Shown: piece by piece, positions 43,887-52,595 of the stretch | Numbering within the stretch: the stretch's first letter is position 1 | Layout: the number at the start of each line of letters is the position of its first letter | Assembly (NCBI GenBank): GCA_947504025.1 | Contig: CANNFX010000003.1 | Location: 62,001 to 126,000, forward strand | Source: an uncultured Sphingomonadaceae bacterium | GTDB lineage: Bacteria; Pseudomonadota; Alphaproteobacteria; Sphingomonadales; Sphingomonadaceae | DNA length: 64,000 nucleotides | Direction: 5' to 3' | Made by a program: the position numbers and the translations under genes | The notes under the pieces: generated by a model | Told to the model about the DNA's origin: nothing | The model's input: the letters and a program-made list of their open reading frames with translations, nothing else | The model's database searches: none

Positions 43887-44365
43887 CGTTCTTCCCCGGC
43901 AGCGCGGATTTCGGCAGGAAAGCTGATCTTGTCTCCACCTAGGAAGGTTAATGTCACTTCGGTGCTGCCGCCTGACGCTAAGCCTTCTTCCAGCTCTTCG
44001 GCCATGATGTGATACTTGCCGGGGGTTAGCGAGACGGTTTCACCTGGTTGAACCATGATCTGGTCCATCGGCATCATTTCCATCTTGAAATTCCATTCTG
44101 ACATTTCGTGCATTGCGGCAGTCTTGGCTGCAGCCACGTCTACGGCGCGGATCGATGCTCCACGGTCGCTTTCATTCTTGATGTCGAAATAGACGGCTCC
44201 GGGATTACCCGCGACGGCGGGCAGAACCAAGCGCGCGTTTTCTACAGTTACGCCCGGCATAGACTCAACTTCATTGGCGGTCTCGTCAGTTGCGGTTTCA
44301 CCACACGCTGCGAGGCTAAGAGTTGCCAAGCTGAGTGTTGCGGCGGCCAAAAGCTTACTTTTCAT
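43883..44365 (-). CDS. Periplasmic copper chaperone PCuAC
   Basis: A 160-aa lipoprotein (MKSKLLAAATLSLATLSLAA, lipobox LAAC). The copper-binding H-M motif is spread over HEMSEWNFKMEMMPMDQIMV and GKYHIM. This family delivers Cu(I) to cytochrome oxidase. VEGVTVENARLVLPAVAGN-type N-terminal beta strands fit the fold. It is divergent from dnaK and immediately upstream of, and overlapping, the HEMVH protein gene. Confidence 0.92.
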   Translation of the reverse strand: MKSKLLAAATLSLATLSLAACGETATDETANEVESMPGVTVENARLVLPAVAGNPGAVYFDIKNESDRGASIRAVDVAAAKTAAMHEMSEWNFKMEMMPMDQIMVQPGETVSLTPGKYHIMAEELEEGLASGGSTEVTLTFLGGDKISFPAEIRAAGEER

Positions 44366-44414
44366 AAAAATTGTCCCTGTTGTGGATTGATGCGAAATCT
44401 AGTCGCATGCGTCC

Positions 44415-44442
44415 CTTGTGCCAAGCAAAACCACACCTATAT
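44415..44442 (+). promoter_or_regulatory. Probable RpoH (sigma-32) promoter of dnaK
   Basis: CTTGTG (44415-44420), a 16-bp spacer and CTATAT (44437-44442) resemble the alphaproteobacterial RpoH consensus (CTTGAC-N16-17-CTATAT-like). The leader would be about 80 bases before the dnaK ATG at 44531. Confidence 0.55.
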
Positions 44443-44530
44443 CCGCCCTGTAATCGAGCCGTTCGACTGCTTCGCCCTTGGTGGGGAGCGACAAGGGTGG
44501 CGTCCAATATTGTAATAGAATGGGGAAACC

Positions 44531-46468
44531 ATGGCTAAAGTAATCGGTATCGACCTCGGAACCACCAACAGCTGTATCGCTGTTATGGATGGCGGCAAGC
44601 CCAAGGTCATTGAGAATTCCGAAGGTGCGCGTACCACGCCTTCTATCGTTGCCTTCACGAAAGACAGCGAGCGTCTGATCGGCCAACCGGCCAAGCGTCA
44701 GGCAGTAACAAATCCAGACAACACACTTTTCGCGATCAAGCGCCTCATCGGCCGCCGGTTCGAAGACCCCATGACCAAGAAGGACATGGACCTGGTTCCC
44801 TATGATATCGTCAAGGGCAAGAACGGCGACGCATGGGTTGAAGCTGGCGGTGAGAAGTACAGCCCCTCGCAAATTTCCGCTTTCATTCTTCAGAAGATGA
44901 AAGAAACCGCCGAGAGCTACCTTGGTGAAGATGTGACGCAAGCCGTCATTACGGTTCCCGCTTACTTCAACGACGCTCAGCGTCAGGCAACCAAAGACGC
45001 CGGCCAGATCGCCGGCCTCGAAGTGCTCCGCATCATCAACGAGCCAACCGCTGCGGCGCTGGCATATGGCCTTGATAAGGATGACGGCAAAACCATCGCC
45101 GTTTATGACCTTGGCGGCGGTACGTTCGATATTTCGGTTCTCGAAATCGGTGACGGCGTGTTCGAAGTGAAGTCGACCAATGGCGACACGTTCCTTGGTG
45201 GTGAAGACTTTGATGCTGCAATCGTTGAATGGCTTGCAGAGCAGTTCAAGAAAAAAGAAAACATGGATCTGAAGACCGACAAGCTCGCTCTCCAGCGTCT
45301 GAAAGAAGCTGCCGAGAAGGCTAAGATCGAGCTTTCCAGCGCCCAGACAACCGAAGTGAACCTGCCGTTCATTACCGCACGTATGGAAGGCGGCGCATCG
45401 ACACCGCTGCACCTTGTGGAAACGATCAGCCGTTCGGATCTCGAAAAAATGGTCGGTGATCTGATCAAACGCACTCTGGAGCCTTGCAAGAAGGCCCTGA
45501 AGGACGCCGGTATCGACAAGAGCGCGATTGATGAAGTCGTTCTGGTTGGCGGTATGACCCGTATGCCTAAAGTACGCGAAATCGTCGAAGAATTCTTCGG
45601 CAAGGAACCGCACACAGGTGTGAACCCTGACGAAGTCGTTGCTATGGGTGCTGCCATTCAGGCCGGCGTTCTACAGGGCGACGTAAAAGACGTGCTGCTG
45701 CTCGACGTTACCCCGCTTTCGCTGGGTATCGAAACGCTCGGCGGCGTATTCACCCGGATGATCGACCGTAACACCACGATCCCGACCAAGAAGTCGCAAA
45801 CTTACTCGACCGCTGAAGATAATCAGCAGGCCGTGACGATCCGCGTTTTCCAAGGTGAGCGTGAAATGGCGGCGGATAACAAGATCCTCGGCCAGTTCGA
45901 CCTGATCGGTATCCCGTCCGCTCCGCGCGGTGTTCCGCAGATCGAAGTGACCTTTGATATCGATGCCAACGGCCTCGTGAACGTATCCGCCAAGGACAAG
46001 GGTACGGGCAAGGAACAGCAAATCCGTATTCAGGCTTCTGGTGGCCTCAACGAATCCGACATCGATCAGATGGTTCAGGATGCCGAGAAGTTTGCTGAAG
46101 AAGACAAGAAGCGCCGTGAAGGTGCGGAAGCCCGCAATAACGCTGACAGCTTGGTCCACGCGACCGAGAAACAGCTGGAAGAGCACGGTGACAAGGTTGA
46201 CGCTTCGCTGAAGGCTGACGTGGAAGCCGCATTGGCTGAAGCGAAGACTGCTCTCGAAGGCGATGATCCGGATGCAATCAATGCCAAATCGCAGGCGCTG
46301 ACCGAAGTGGCCATGAAGATGGGCCAGTCGATCTATGAGCAGGAACAGGCTGCTGCTGGTTCTGGTGATGGGGCCGGTGATGCTGAAGCCGCTGACGAAG
46401 CTGCCAAGGCTGACGAAGACGTTGTCGATGCCGAGTTCTCGGAAGTCGACGAAGAAGAAAAAGGCTAA
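44531..46468 (+). CDS. dnaK: Chaperone DnaK (Hsp70)
   Basis: A 645-aa Hsp70. [19 protein letters not shown] opens the ATPase domain; [34 protein letters not shown] and [14 protein letters not shown] follow. The substrate domain begins near residue 390 ([20 protein letters not shown]) and the acidic tail ends [13 protein letters not shown]. It folds proteins with DnaJ (next gene) and GrpE (42785-43372). A probable RpoH promoter lies upstream. Confidence 0.98.
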   Translation: MAKVIGIDLGTTNSCIAVMDGGKPKVIENSEGARTTPSIVAFTKDSERLIGQPAKRQAVTNPDNTLFAIKRLIGRRFEDPMTKKDMDLVPYDIVKGKNGDAWVEAGGEKYSPSQISAFILQKMKETAESYLGEDVTQAVITVPAYFNDAQRQATKDAGQIAGLEVLRIINEPTAAALAYGLDKDDGKTIAVYDLGGGTFDISVLEIGDGVFEVKSTNGDTFLGGEDFDAAIVEWLAEQFKKKENMDLKTDKLALQRLKEAAEKAKIELSSAQTTEVNLPFITARMEGGASTPLHLVETISRSDLEKMVGDLIKRTLEPCKKALKDAGIDKSAIDEVVLVGGMTRMPKVREIVEEFFGKEPHTGVNPDEVVAMGAAIQAGVLQGDVKDVLLLDVTPLSLGIETLGGVFTRMIDRNTTIPTKKSQTYSTAEDNQQAVTIRVFQGEREMAADNKILGQFDLIGIPSAPRGVPQIEVTFDIDANGLVNVSAKDKGTGKEQQIRIQASGGLNESDIDQMVQDAEKFAEEDKKRREGAEARNNADSLVHATEKQLEEHGDKVDASLKADVEAALAEAKTALEGDDPDAINAKSQALTEVAMKMGQSIYEQEQAAAGSGDGAGDAEAADEAAKADEDVVDAEFSEVDEEEKG

Positions 46469-46485
46469 GCCTGACGGCGATGACT

Positions 46486-46524
46486 AAAGGTGCCGCTCTC
46501 GCCAATGCGAGGGCGGCATCCTTT
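46486..46524 (+). terminator. Hairpin between dnaK and dnaJ
   Basis: AAAGG-TGCCGC-CTCGC pairs across a CAAT loop with GCGAG-GCGGCA-CCTTT (46486-46524), making a long stem ended by a short T-run (CCTTTAT). It may act as a partial terminator or mRNA processing barrier, lowering dnaJ relative to dnaK. Confidence 0.6.
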
Positions 46525-46542
46525 ATGGAAGGGACCGTGTAA

Positions 46543-47670
46543 GTGCCGGCTACCAAACTCGATTATTACGGACTGCTCGAAGTATCGCGCGACGCTGACG
46601 GCGCAGCGATTAAGTCTTCATATCGCAAGCTTGCGATGAAGTTTCACCCGGATCGCAATCCGGGGGACGCAGAAAGCGAAGCGCGCTTTAAGGCGATCAG
46701 CCAAGCTTATGACTGCCTGAAAGATCCTCAGAAAAAAGCTGCGTATGACCGCTACGGACATGATGCTTTCGAGCAAGGCATGAGTGGCGGGGGCGGGGGC
46801 GCCCAGCAAGGCGGTTTCTCTGATCTCGGCGACATTTTTGAAACCATCTTTGGTGGAGGCTTTGGTGGCGGCGGCGGACAACGCCAACCGCGCCGCGGCG
46901 CTGACCTGCGCTATGACATGGAAATCTCACTTGAGGAGGCGTTCCACGGCAAGGACGCGCAAATCGAGATCGAAGTTTCGCAAAGTTGCGGTACTTGCAC
47001 CGGATCGGGGGCCGAGCCAGGGACCGGAACGCGGACCTGCAATCTGTGTAATGGCCACGGTAAGGTTCGCGCACAGCAAGGCCTGTTTGTCGTCGAGCGT
47101 GCATGCCCAACATGCCACGGACGTGGTGAAATTATCGAAACACCCTGTTCGTCTTGCAGGGGTGAGGGCCGAATTGATCAAGAGCAAACGCTCGATGTCG
47201 ATATCCCTCCAGGGGTAGATACCGGAACGCGTATTCGCCTTTCCGGCAAGGGCGAGGCCGGACCAAACGGCGCAGCTGCAGGCGATCTCTACATCTTTAT
47301 CCATATCAAGCAGCATCAAGTGTTTGAGCGTGAGGGCACTACGCTGATAACGCGCATGCCGATAAGTTTCACCACAGCGTCGCTTGGCGGAACGGTAAAT
47401 ATTCCTGACCTTGATGGTGAGACCAACAGCGTTGATATCCCGGCGGGTATTCAATCGGGAAAACAACTGCGAGTGCGCGGCGGCGGGATGCCGGTCTTAC
47501 AAGGCCGTGGACGCGGCGATCTGGTGGTCGAGATAGCTGTTGAAACACCCACCAAGTTGTCGAAGGCGCAGAAGGAAATCCTGCAACAATTTCGCGATAC
47601 TGAAACTGGCGAAGAATGTCCGGAAAGCCGCGGGTTCTTTGATAAGCTGAAAGATGTGTTTGGCGGTTAA
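46543..47670 (+). CDS. dnaJ: Chaperone DnaJ
   Basis: A 375-aa type I J-protein read from GTG 46543. The J domain has HPD in AMKFHPDRNPGD, then a Gly-rich linker (GGGGGAQQGGF; GGGFGGGGGQ), and four zinc repeats (CGTCTGSG, CNLCNGHG, CPTCHGRG, CSSCRGEG). The C-terminal client-binding domain is complete. It stimulates DnaK ATPase. Confidence 0.97.
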   Translation: MPATKLDYYGLLEVSRDADGAAIKSSYRKLAMKFHPDRNPGDAESEARFKAISQAYDCLKDPQKKAAYDRYGHDAFEQGMSGGGGGAQQGGFSDLGDIFETIFGGGFGGGGGQRQPRRGADLRYDMEISLEEAFHGKDAQIEIEVSQSCGTCTGSGAEPGTGTRTCNLCNGHGKVRAQQGLFVVERACPTCHGRGEIIETPCSSCRGEGRIDQEQTLDVDIPPGVDTGTRIRLSGKGEAGPNGAAAGDLYIFIHIKQHQVFEREGTTLITRMPISFTTASLGGTVNIPDLDGETNSVDIPAGIQSGKQLRVRGGGMPVLQGRGRGDLVVEIAVETPTKLSKAQKEILQQFRDTETGEECPESRGFFDKLKDVFGG

Positions 47671-47859
47671 GTGTTTCACGGCCGGATAAGATAACGCCTC
47701 GGTAATGACTGCTAAGGTGAACCCAGCTTCATTGGAGAAGATCGAGCGAACTGTTTCGCTAACAGCTTGGGGAAGGGCGGAGAAAATACCTTCAGATTCA
47801 ATCGATTATTGCAAAGTACATAGGACAATCTATTCGCAGCAAGAGCCCCGTGACGGGGT

Positions 47860-50175
47860 CTAGACGCACCTTTCCAGAACTTCGGCTCGTATATCTCGCA
47901 GCAGTTTGGGATTGGCCTTAAGCCGATCCTCTTCCTCGTCCAGAATCGCTAAAAACGCCTGACGCTTAAATCTCTTGCATTCTTGATCCTGCAAAGGTTC
48001 GTCGACGGTCGAACAAACTAGGTCGATCATGCGTTCCGCGCCGTGCAACCGGCCCCAGAGATAGTCATTCTCGCGGTAAGTCCGACTGAAGAATGCACCG
48101 AAATTATAGAATTCCGTGCCGCGTAGAGTTGCTCGGGTCCCACCTTCACGAATTGACTTCGCATCGTCGGGGGAAATACGGTCGACCTTGATTGGATCAT
48201 ATTCGGTCAAACCTTCGGTTCGCATAAGCGGAAGCGTTGCGACGTCGTAGAAGGGAAAACCAAGATAGGTCAGCAGCATACGCCGCCGCAGGTCTTTGGG
48301 CATGTTCTGCATGGCATCTGCCAGCATTGACTCTGCCCGCTGATCGACTTCCGGAAGAAGTCTTGATTCAGCCAGATAATCAAGAACCGGTCCGGGATTT
48401 TGTAACCCATCCTCTGCAAGGATGCAGAATTGAGTTCCCAGAATTTCGCGTTTTTCCTGCGCGAAATACAACGCTAGGATATCGTAGATCGCTTTGCGTG
48501 CCGCTTCGAGCGCGTCATCCGGAATATCTGGATCAGCTTCCCAATCGCGTGCTAATCTCCGTGCCAGTAACCGTAATCGCCGAATTCGAAAGCCGAGGTC
48601 GTGCGCACGAAAGAATGCGATCGCTTCGTCGCTCGCACCGCCACTGGCCGCAGACAAGTTTCCTAAGCCTCTACGGTCAAGTTCGGCGAAGAAGCTTGCG
48701 GCAATCGGAGTGCTGTCTGGCAATCCGCAACCAGGTGCTGCCGCAAATGTGAGTTCCGCTAAATTATCGACGATGCCTGTAAACTTGGCCTGAGCGTAAG
48801 AATTGAATGCGAATCCGGACCTTTCAGCTGCTGCCTGCTGGGCTTTGTTACGCCATGCAATCAGGCGCTTCGGTGTAGGTTTGTCGAGGAATAGCGTCCT
48901 GCCAAACAGCCTCTCTACTGCCCGTTCCACCTCAGGCCGTAATCCGGAGACCATCCGCTGTAGTGCCTCCGCATCACGTGATTGTTGATCGAGGATTTCC
49001 AGATTGTCCCGGATCGGTTGTTCGCGAGGAATTGTTGAGAGCGACCCGAATATCGCTGCGAAAAACCCAACTGGCTTTTCCTGATGGTCGTTCTCTGAAC
49101 CAAAACGATCCGGGCGCGGGTCAATATAAACAAAACGTCGGTCAACTTCACGTTGTGCCGGTCGACCCTTCAAAGCCTCCATAGCACCACCAAAAGGTGC
49201 ATTCACGAGCACAGAACCATCTATCAGCGCTACATTGTCAGTATCATTTTGGCGGGAGTGAACGGGCATAATTCGTTTAAGAAAGTCGTTGCGCTCTTTC
49301 CATTCGTTGCCGGTCGAAGTCGCAAGCGCGTCGATCTCCTTTACTTGAACTGGTGGAAATGCGCCGGGAAAGCTAGCGGTCGCGCGAGCGGCAAAGGTCA
49401 GTTCGAGTATGTTCGCTAGACTTGCTCCCGGATCGCTCGGCGTCGCGGATGAGAAGCTGATCTGCATCCTGTGCTCACTTTCCTCGACTATCGCCGGGCT
49501 GTTGAGCCTTAGCAGTTCAAGGTGCCCGCGAAAGTCAGTCGCGGTCACGAGCAAGTCGATCGGATGATTTGGAGGCAGTAGGGAGTGCTCCAGCGGTGCA
49601 TCTTCCATCGCCTTTAATGCGTCGTGCAAAAGCTTTGAGAACCCCAAGCCTGAAAAAGGCGGCTCAAACCACCTTCCGCGAACCAGATGAGAGACTTTCC
49701 GGCGCACCTCTGCACGCGTTTCTGGGGCAACGCTCTCAGACACGGCGTTGCCGGGGCGCTTGAGCAACCACGATGCAAATGGCTGTGCCCAAAACTTGGC
49801 AAAGCGCCACATTGGCCGAGCATCTGGATCGACTAATTCATCAACATCGGCCATTTCGAGCCACAAATCAGTAAGAGGCTCAAGCGATTGACCTGAATGG
49901 ATCGCCTGAGCGAGAAAAACCGCATTGATCCCGCCTGCGCTTGCTCCGGTTAGAATGTCTGGCAGAACTCGCAGCCGTAGTTCACTTTCATCCTCGATCT
50001 TCTGCAGCAGGTCACGATAAACCCCCTGCACACCTTCTGATCGCACCTCATCTGAGTGAAATGCTCGACTGGCGCGGGCCAGTTTCCAAAGTTCTTTGGT
50101 CACGCCATGCATGTAGACTGCGAGGCTGACGCCGCCGTAGCAAACTAGCGCGATCCGGAGTTCTTTCTGCCTCAT
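47860..50175 (-). CDS. Patatin-like phospholipase (DUF3376 type)
   Basis: A 771-aa protein. The patatin domain starts LRIALVCYGGVSLAVYMHGV (oxyanion hole) with the nucleophile Ser79 in TGASAGGINAVF and the catalytic Asp in ALIDGSVLVNAPFGGAM near residue 320. The long C-terminal part fits the DUF3376 extension (GTQFCILAEDG, FYDVATLPLM). Lipid acyl hydrolase activity is expected. It is divergent from radA. The 189 bases between dnaJ and its stop hold no clear gene; a 52-codon frame there has no ribosome site. Confidence 0.88.
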   Translation of the reverse strand: MRQKELRIALVCYGGVSLAVYMHGVTKELWKLARASRAFHSDEVRSEGVQGVYRDLLQKIEDESELRLRVLPDILTGASAGGINAVFLAQAIHSGQSLEPLTDLWLEMADVDELVDPDARPMWRFAKFWAQPFASWLLKRPGNAVSESVAPETRAEVRRKVSHLVRGRWFEPPFSGLGFSKLLHDALKAMEDAPLEHSLLPPNHPIDLLVTATDFRGHLELLRLNSPAIVEESEHRMQISFSSATPSDPGASLANILELTFAARATASFPGAFPPVQVKEIDALATSTGNEWKERNDFLKRIMPVHSRQNDTDNVALIDGSVLVNAPFGGAMEALKGRPAQREVDRRFVYIDPRPDRFGSENDHQEKPVGFFAAIFGSLSTIPREQPIRDNLEILDQQSRDAEALQRMVSGLRPEVERAVERLFGRTLFLDKPTPKRLIAWRNKAQQAAAERSGFAFNSYAQAKFTGIVDNLAELTFAAAPGCGLPDSTPIAASFFAELDRRGLGNLSAASGGASDEAIAFFRAHDLGFRIRRLRLLARRLARDWEADPDIPDDALEAARKAIYDILALYFAQEKREILGTQFCILAEDGLQNPGPVLDYLAESRLLPEVDQRAESMLADAMQNMPKDLRRRMLLTYLGFPFYDVATLPLMRTEGLTEYDPIKVDRISPDDAKSIREGGTRATLRGTEFYNFGAFFSRTYRENDYLWGRLHGAERMIDLVCSTVDEPLQDQECKRFKRQAFLAILDEEEDRLKANPKLLRDIRAEVLERCV

Positions 50176-50245
50176 TGAATTGCTGTGCCTTGCAAATGTG
50201 CAGAACGCAATTGCGTTCTATGTATGTTCCGGTTATCCGTTGGGG

Positions 50246-51613
50246 ATGGCCAAGATAAAACGTCGATATATTTGCGGAGCTTGCGGCTCCGTCTCGCATC
50301 GCTGGCAGGGGCAATGCCCAGACTGCGCTGAATGGAATACGCTGTCCGAAGATGTGCCAGCCACGGTTTTCTCGCAGAAGCACGATTTGTCCAGCGGTGG
50401 TCGCGCTGTGGAATTTGTTCCGCTCGACGCGCCAAGTACACCGCTTCAGCGTCGCCCGACCGGTCTCGCTGAATTTGATCGTGCACTTGGGGGAGGGCTA
50501 GTGCCCGGTTCAGCCATATTGATGAGCGGAGATCCTGGAATCGGTAAATCGACATTGCTGCTTCAGGCTGCGGCCAAGGTCGCAAAAGATGGAGGCGGGG
50601 CAGTTTATGTGAGTGGTGAGGAAGCGTCTGCTCAGGTGCGGATGCGCGCTGCTCGGCTTGGGCTTGCCGACGCGCCGGTTAAGCTGGCAGCAGCAACATC
50701 GGTTCGCGACATTCTCACCACGCTTGGCGAGATGGAGACACCGTCTTTACTCGTCATTGATTCGATCCAAACGATGCACTCCGATACGATCGAAGGAGCA
50801 GCGGGGACGGTAAGTCAAGTGCGTGGCTGTGCGTTCGAACTGATCCGTTTCGCGAAGCAAACGGGTTGTGCACTGGTGCTGGTCGGCCACGTAACCAAAG
50901 ATGGATCAATTGCGGGGCCTCGCGTGCTTGAACATATGGTCGATGTCGTCATGGCTTTTGAGGGTGAGCGCAGTCACCAATATCGGATATTACGAGCGCT
51001 GAAAAATCGTTTCGGTGCAGTCGATGAAATCGGTGTATTTGCAATGGCCGGTGATGGACTCGAAGAAGTGGGCAACCCGTCGACATTATTTCTGTCTGGC
51101 AGGGATGAACCACTGGCTGGGAGCGCTGTTTTTCCGGCAGTTGAAGGCACACGACCTGTGTTGGTTGAAATTCAGGCATTGATTGTGAAATTACAAAGCG
51201 GAGCGACTCCACGACGCTCTGTTGTAGGTTGGGATAACAGCCGTCTCGCTATGTTGCTGGCCGTTTTGGAATCGCGGTGTGGACTCAACTTCAGCAGCGC
51301 GGAAGTCTATCTGAACGTTGCGGGCGGATATCGCTTAGTGGATCCAGCTGCAGACTTGGCAGTGGCGGCCGCATTAATCTCTGCATTGGCGGATAAACCG
51401 TTGCCAGCCAATTCCATTAGTCTCGGTGAGATCTCGCTTGCGGGTGAAATACGCCCGGTGGCACATGGTGGTTTGCGACTGCGCGAAGCGGCCAAACTAG
51501 GGTTCAAGATTGGTTTTGGGCCGGAGGACTCGTCTGCCAGTTCATCAGCATTGAATTACCATGCGCTGAAAAAACTTCCTGATCTCGTTGACCGGATAAT
51601 CGCAAGAGCATAA
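50246..51613 (+). CDS. radA: DNA repair protein RadA
   Basis: A 455-aa RecA-like helicase used in recombination repair. The N-terminal zinc finger is YICGACGSVSHRWQGQCPDC, Walker A is MSGDPGIGKSTLLLQ, the RadA motif is ALKNRFGAVDEIGVF, and the C-terminal Lon-like domain follows (SSAEVYLNVAGGYRLVDPAA; GEISLAGEIRPVAHGGLR). The start at 50246 (MAKIKRRYICG) is chosen over an in-frame one at 50180. It opens a plus-strand run to cvpA. Confidence 0.96.
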   Translation: MAKIKRRYICGACGSVSHRWQGQCPDCAEWNTLSEDVPATVFSQKHDLSSGGRAVEFVPLDAPSTPLQRRPTGLAEFDRALGGGLVPGSAILMSGDPGIGKSTLLLQAAAKVAKDGGGAVYVSGEEASAQVRMRAARLGLADAPVKLAAATSVRDILTTLGEMETPSLLVIDSIQTMHSDTIEGAAGTVSQVRGCAFELIRFAKQTGCALVLVGHVTKDGSIAGPRVLEHMVDVVMAFEGERSHQYRILRALKNRFGAVDEIGVFAMAGDGLEEVGNPSTLFLSGRDEPLAGSAVFPAVEGTRPVLVEIQALIVKLQSGATPRRSVVGWDNSRLAMLLAVLESRCGLNFSSAEVYLNVAGGYRLVDPAADLAVAAALISALADKPLPANSISLGEISLAGEIRPVAHGGLRLREAAKLGFKIGFGPEDSSASSSALNYHALKKLPDLVDRIIARA

Positions 51614-51625
51614 TTGGAGCCTGTC

Positions 51626-52147
51626 ATGACAGGTTTGGACATTCTCGTATTGGTTATCGTTGGCATTGGAGCCATCGGCGGATTTATGCGCGGGTTTGTG
51701 CAGGAAGTACTCTCGCTTGCCTCATGGATATTGGCATTGTTCGCGATTCATTACCTTCACACCGATCTGACGGAATGGTTGATACCTCGCATCGGTACGC
51801 CTTCAGGTGCATCTGTGTTGGCCTTCGCTCTACTGCTGCTTATTCCTTATGCTGCGATGAAATTGATCGCCAATAATGTCGGGAAAGCATCACGCAATTC
51901 GATCCTTGGTCCGATTGATCGCGTGCTTGGCTTTGGCTTCGGTGCGATCAAGGGGCTCATTATTGTAGTGTTGGCCTTCTCACTTCTCGTGCTCGGATAT
52001 GATACGATCTGGGGTGAGCAGGGACGTCCAACTTGGATTAGCAATGCTCGCAGTTACACCTTTGTTGATTCGAGTTCGAAGGCGCTTGTTAAGCTGATCG
52101 AGGAGCGCCGTGAGAACCTCCGCCGCGAGAACGAAGCGACTGAATGA
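51626..52147 (+). CDS. CvpA family membrane protein
   Basis: A 173-aa protein with four hydrophobic helices near the N-terminus (LDILVLVIVGIGAIGGFMRG; FVQEVLSLASWILALFAIHY; SVLAFALLLLIPYAAMKLIA; GFGFGAIKGLIIVVLAFSLL), the CvpA pattern. The charged C-terminal tail (KLIEERRENLRRENEATE) is coiled-coil-like. Family members affect envelope homeostasis and colicin V production. ATG 51626 follows a GGAG site; its stop overlaps the next start by four bases. Confidence 0.88.
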   Translation: MTGLDILVLVIVGIGAIGGFMRGFVQEVLSLASWILALFAIHYLHTDLTEWLIPRIGTPSGASVLAFALLLLIPYAAMKLIANNVGKASRNSILGPIDRVLGFGFGAIKGLIIVVLAFSLLVLGYDTIWGEQGRPTWISNARSYTFVDSSSKALVKLIEERRENLRRENEATE

Positions 52148-52572
52148 GTGAAAAACTCTACACGCCCGAATTGTTAGGGCTTGCAACCGAACTGGCGACA
52201 TACCCTTTCGATGATGGATTTGCGAATGTCGCAGAAGTTCGTTCGCAAAGCTGCGGCAGCTCTCTTACAGCTGGTTTCGATACACGTGGTGATGGGACAA
52301 TCCTGCGCATCGGAATGAAAGTTACGGCCTGTGCGATGGGGCAGGCTGCGAGCGCAATCTTCGCACGCCATGCGAACGGGCAAAACTGCGAAGGTATACG
52401 CAGCGCATTGACTGCAGTTACACAATGGCTGGCGGGCACGGACCCACAACCGGATTGGCGAGATATTGAACTGCTTACACCGGCATTAGATTATCCAGCA
52501 CGTCACGGTGCAATTTTGCTTCCGTGGAGAGCTGCCCATGTGGCGCTTTGCAATGCGGCGGCGGCGGTTTAA
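52144..52572 (+). CDS. Iron-sulfur cluster scaffold-like protein (IscU/NifU N-type)
   Basis: A 142-aa protein. Three conserved cysteines in the IscU/NifU pattern are visible: SQSCGSSLTAGF, VTACAMGQAASAIFARHANG and AALCN-type ALCNAAAAV near the end. The first lies in a modified context compared with canonical GNPxCGD. It may be a divergent scaffold or a related regulator. It overlaps the cvpA stop by four bases. Confidence 0.75.
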   Translation: MSEKLYTPELLGLATELATYPFDDGFANVAEVRSQSCGSSLTAGFDTRGDGTILRIGMKVTACAMGQAASAIFARHANGQNCEGIRSALTAVTQWLAGTDPQPDWRDIELLTPALDYPARHGAILLPWRAAHVALCNAAAAV

Positions 52573-52595
52573 CAACCTGCGCAAGGGGAGAGACC

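Noticed and set aside
44399-45613. 404-codon frame antisense to dnaK
   Set aside because: It lies opposite a highly conserved Hsp70 and has no recognisable domain; it results from codon bias.
47704-47862. A 52-codon plus-strand frame between dnaJ and the patatin-like gene
   Set aside because: No ribosome site, no recognisable features, and its end runs into the patatin-like gene; chance frame is more likely.
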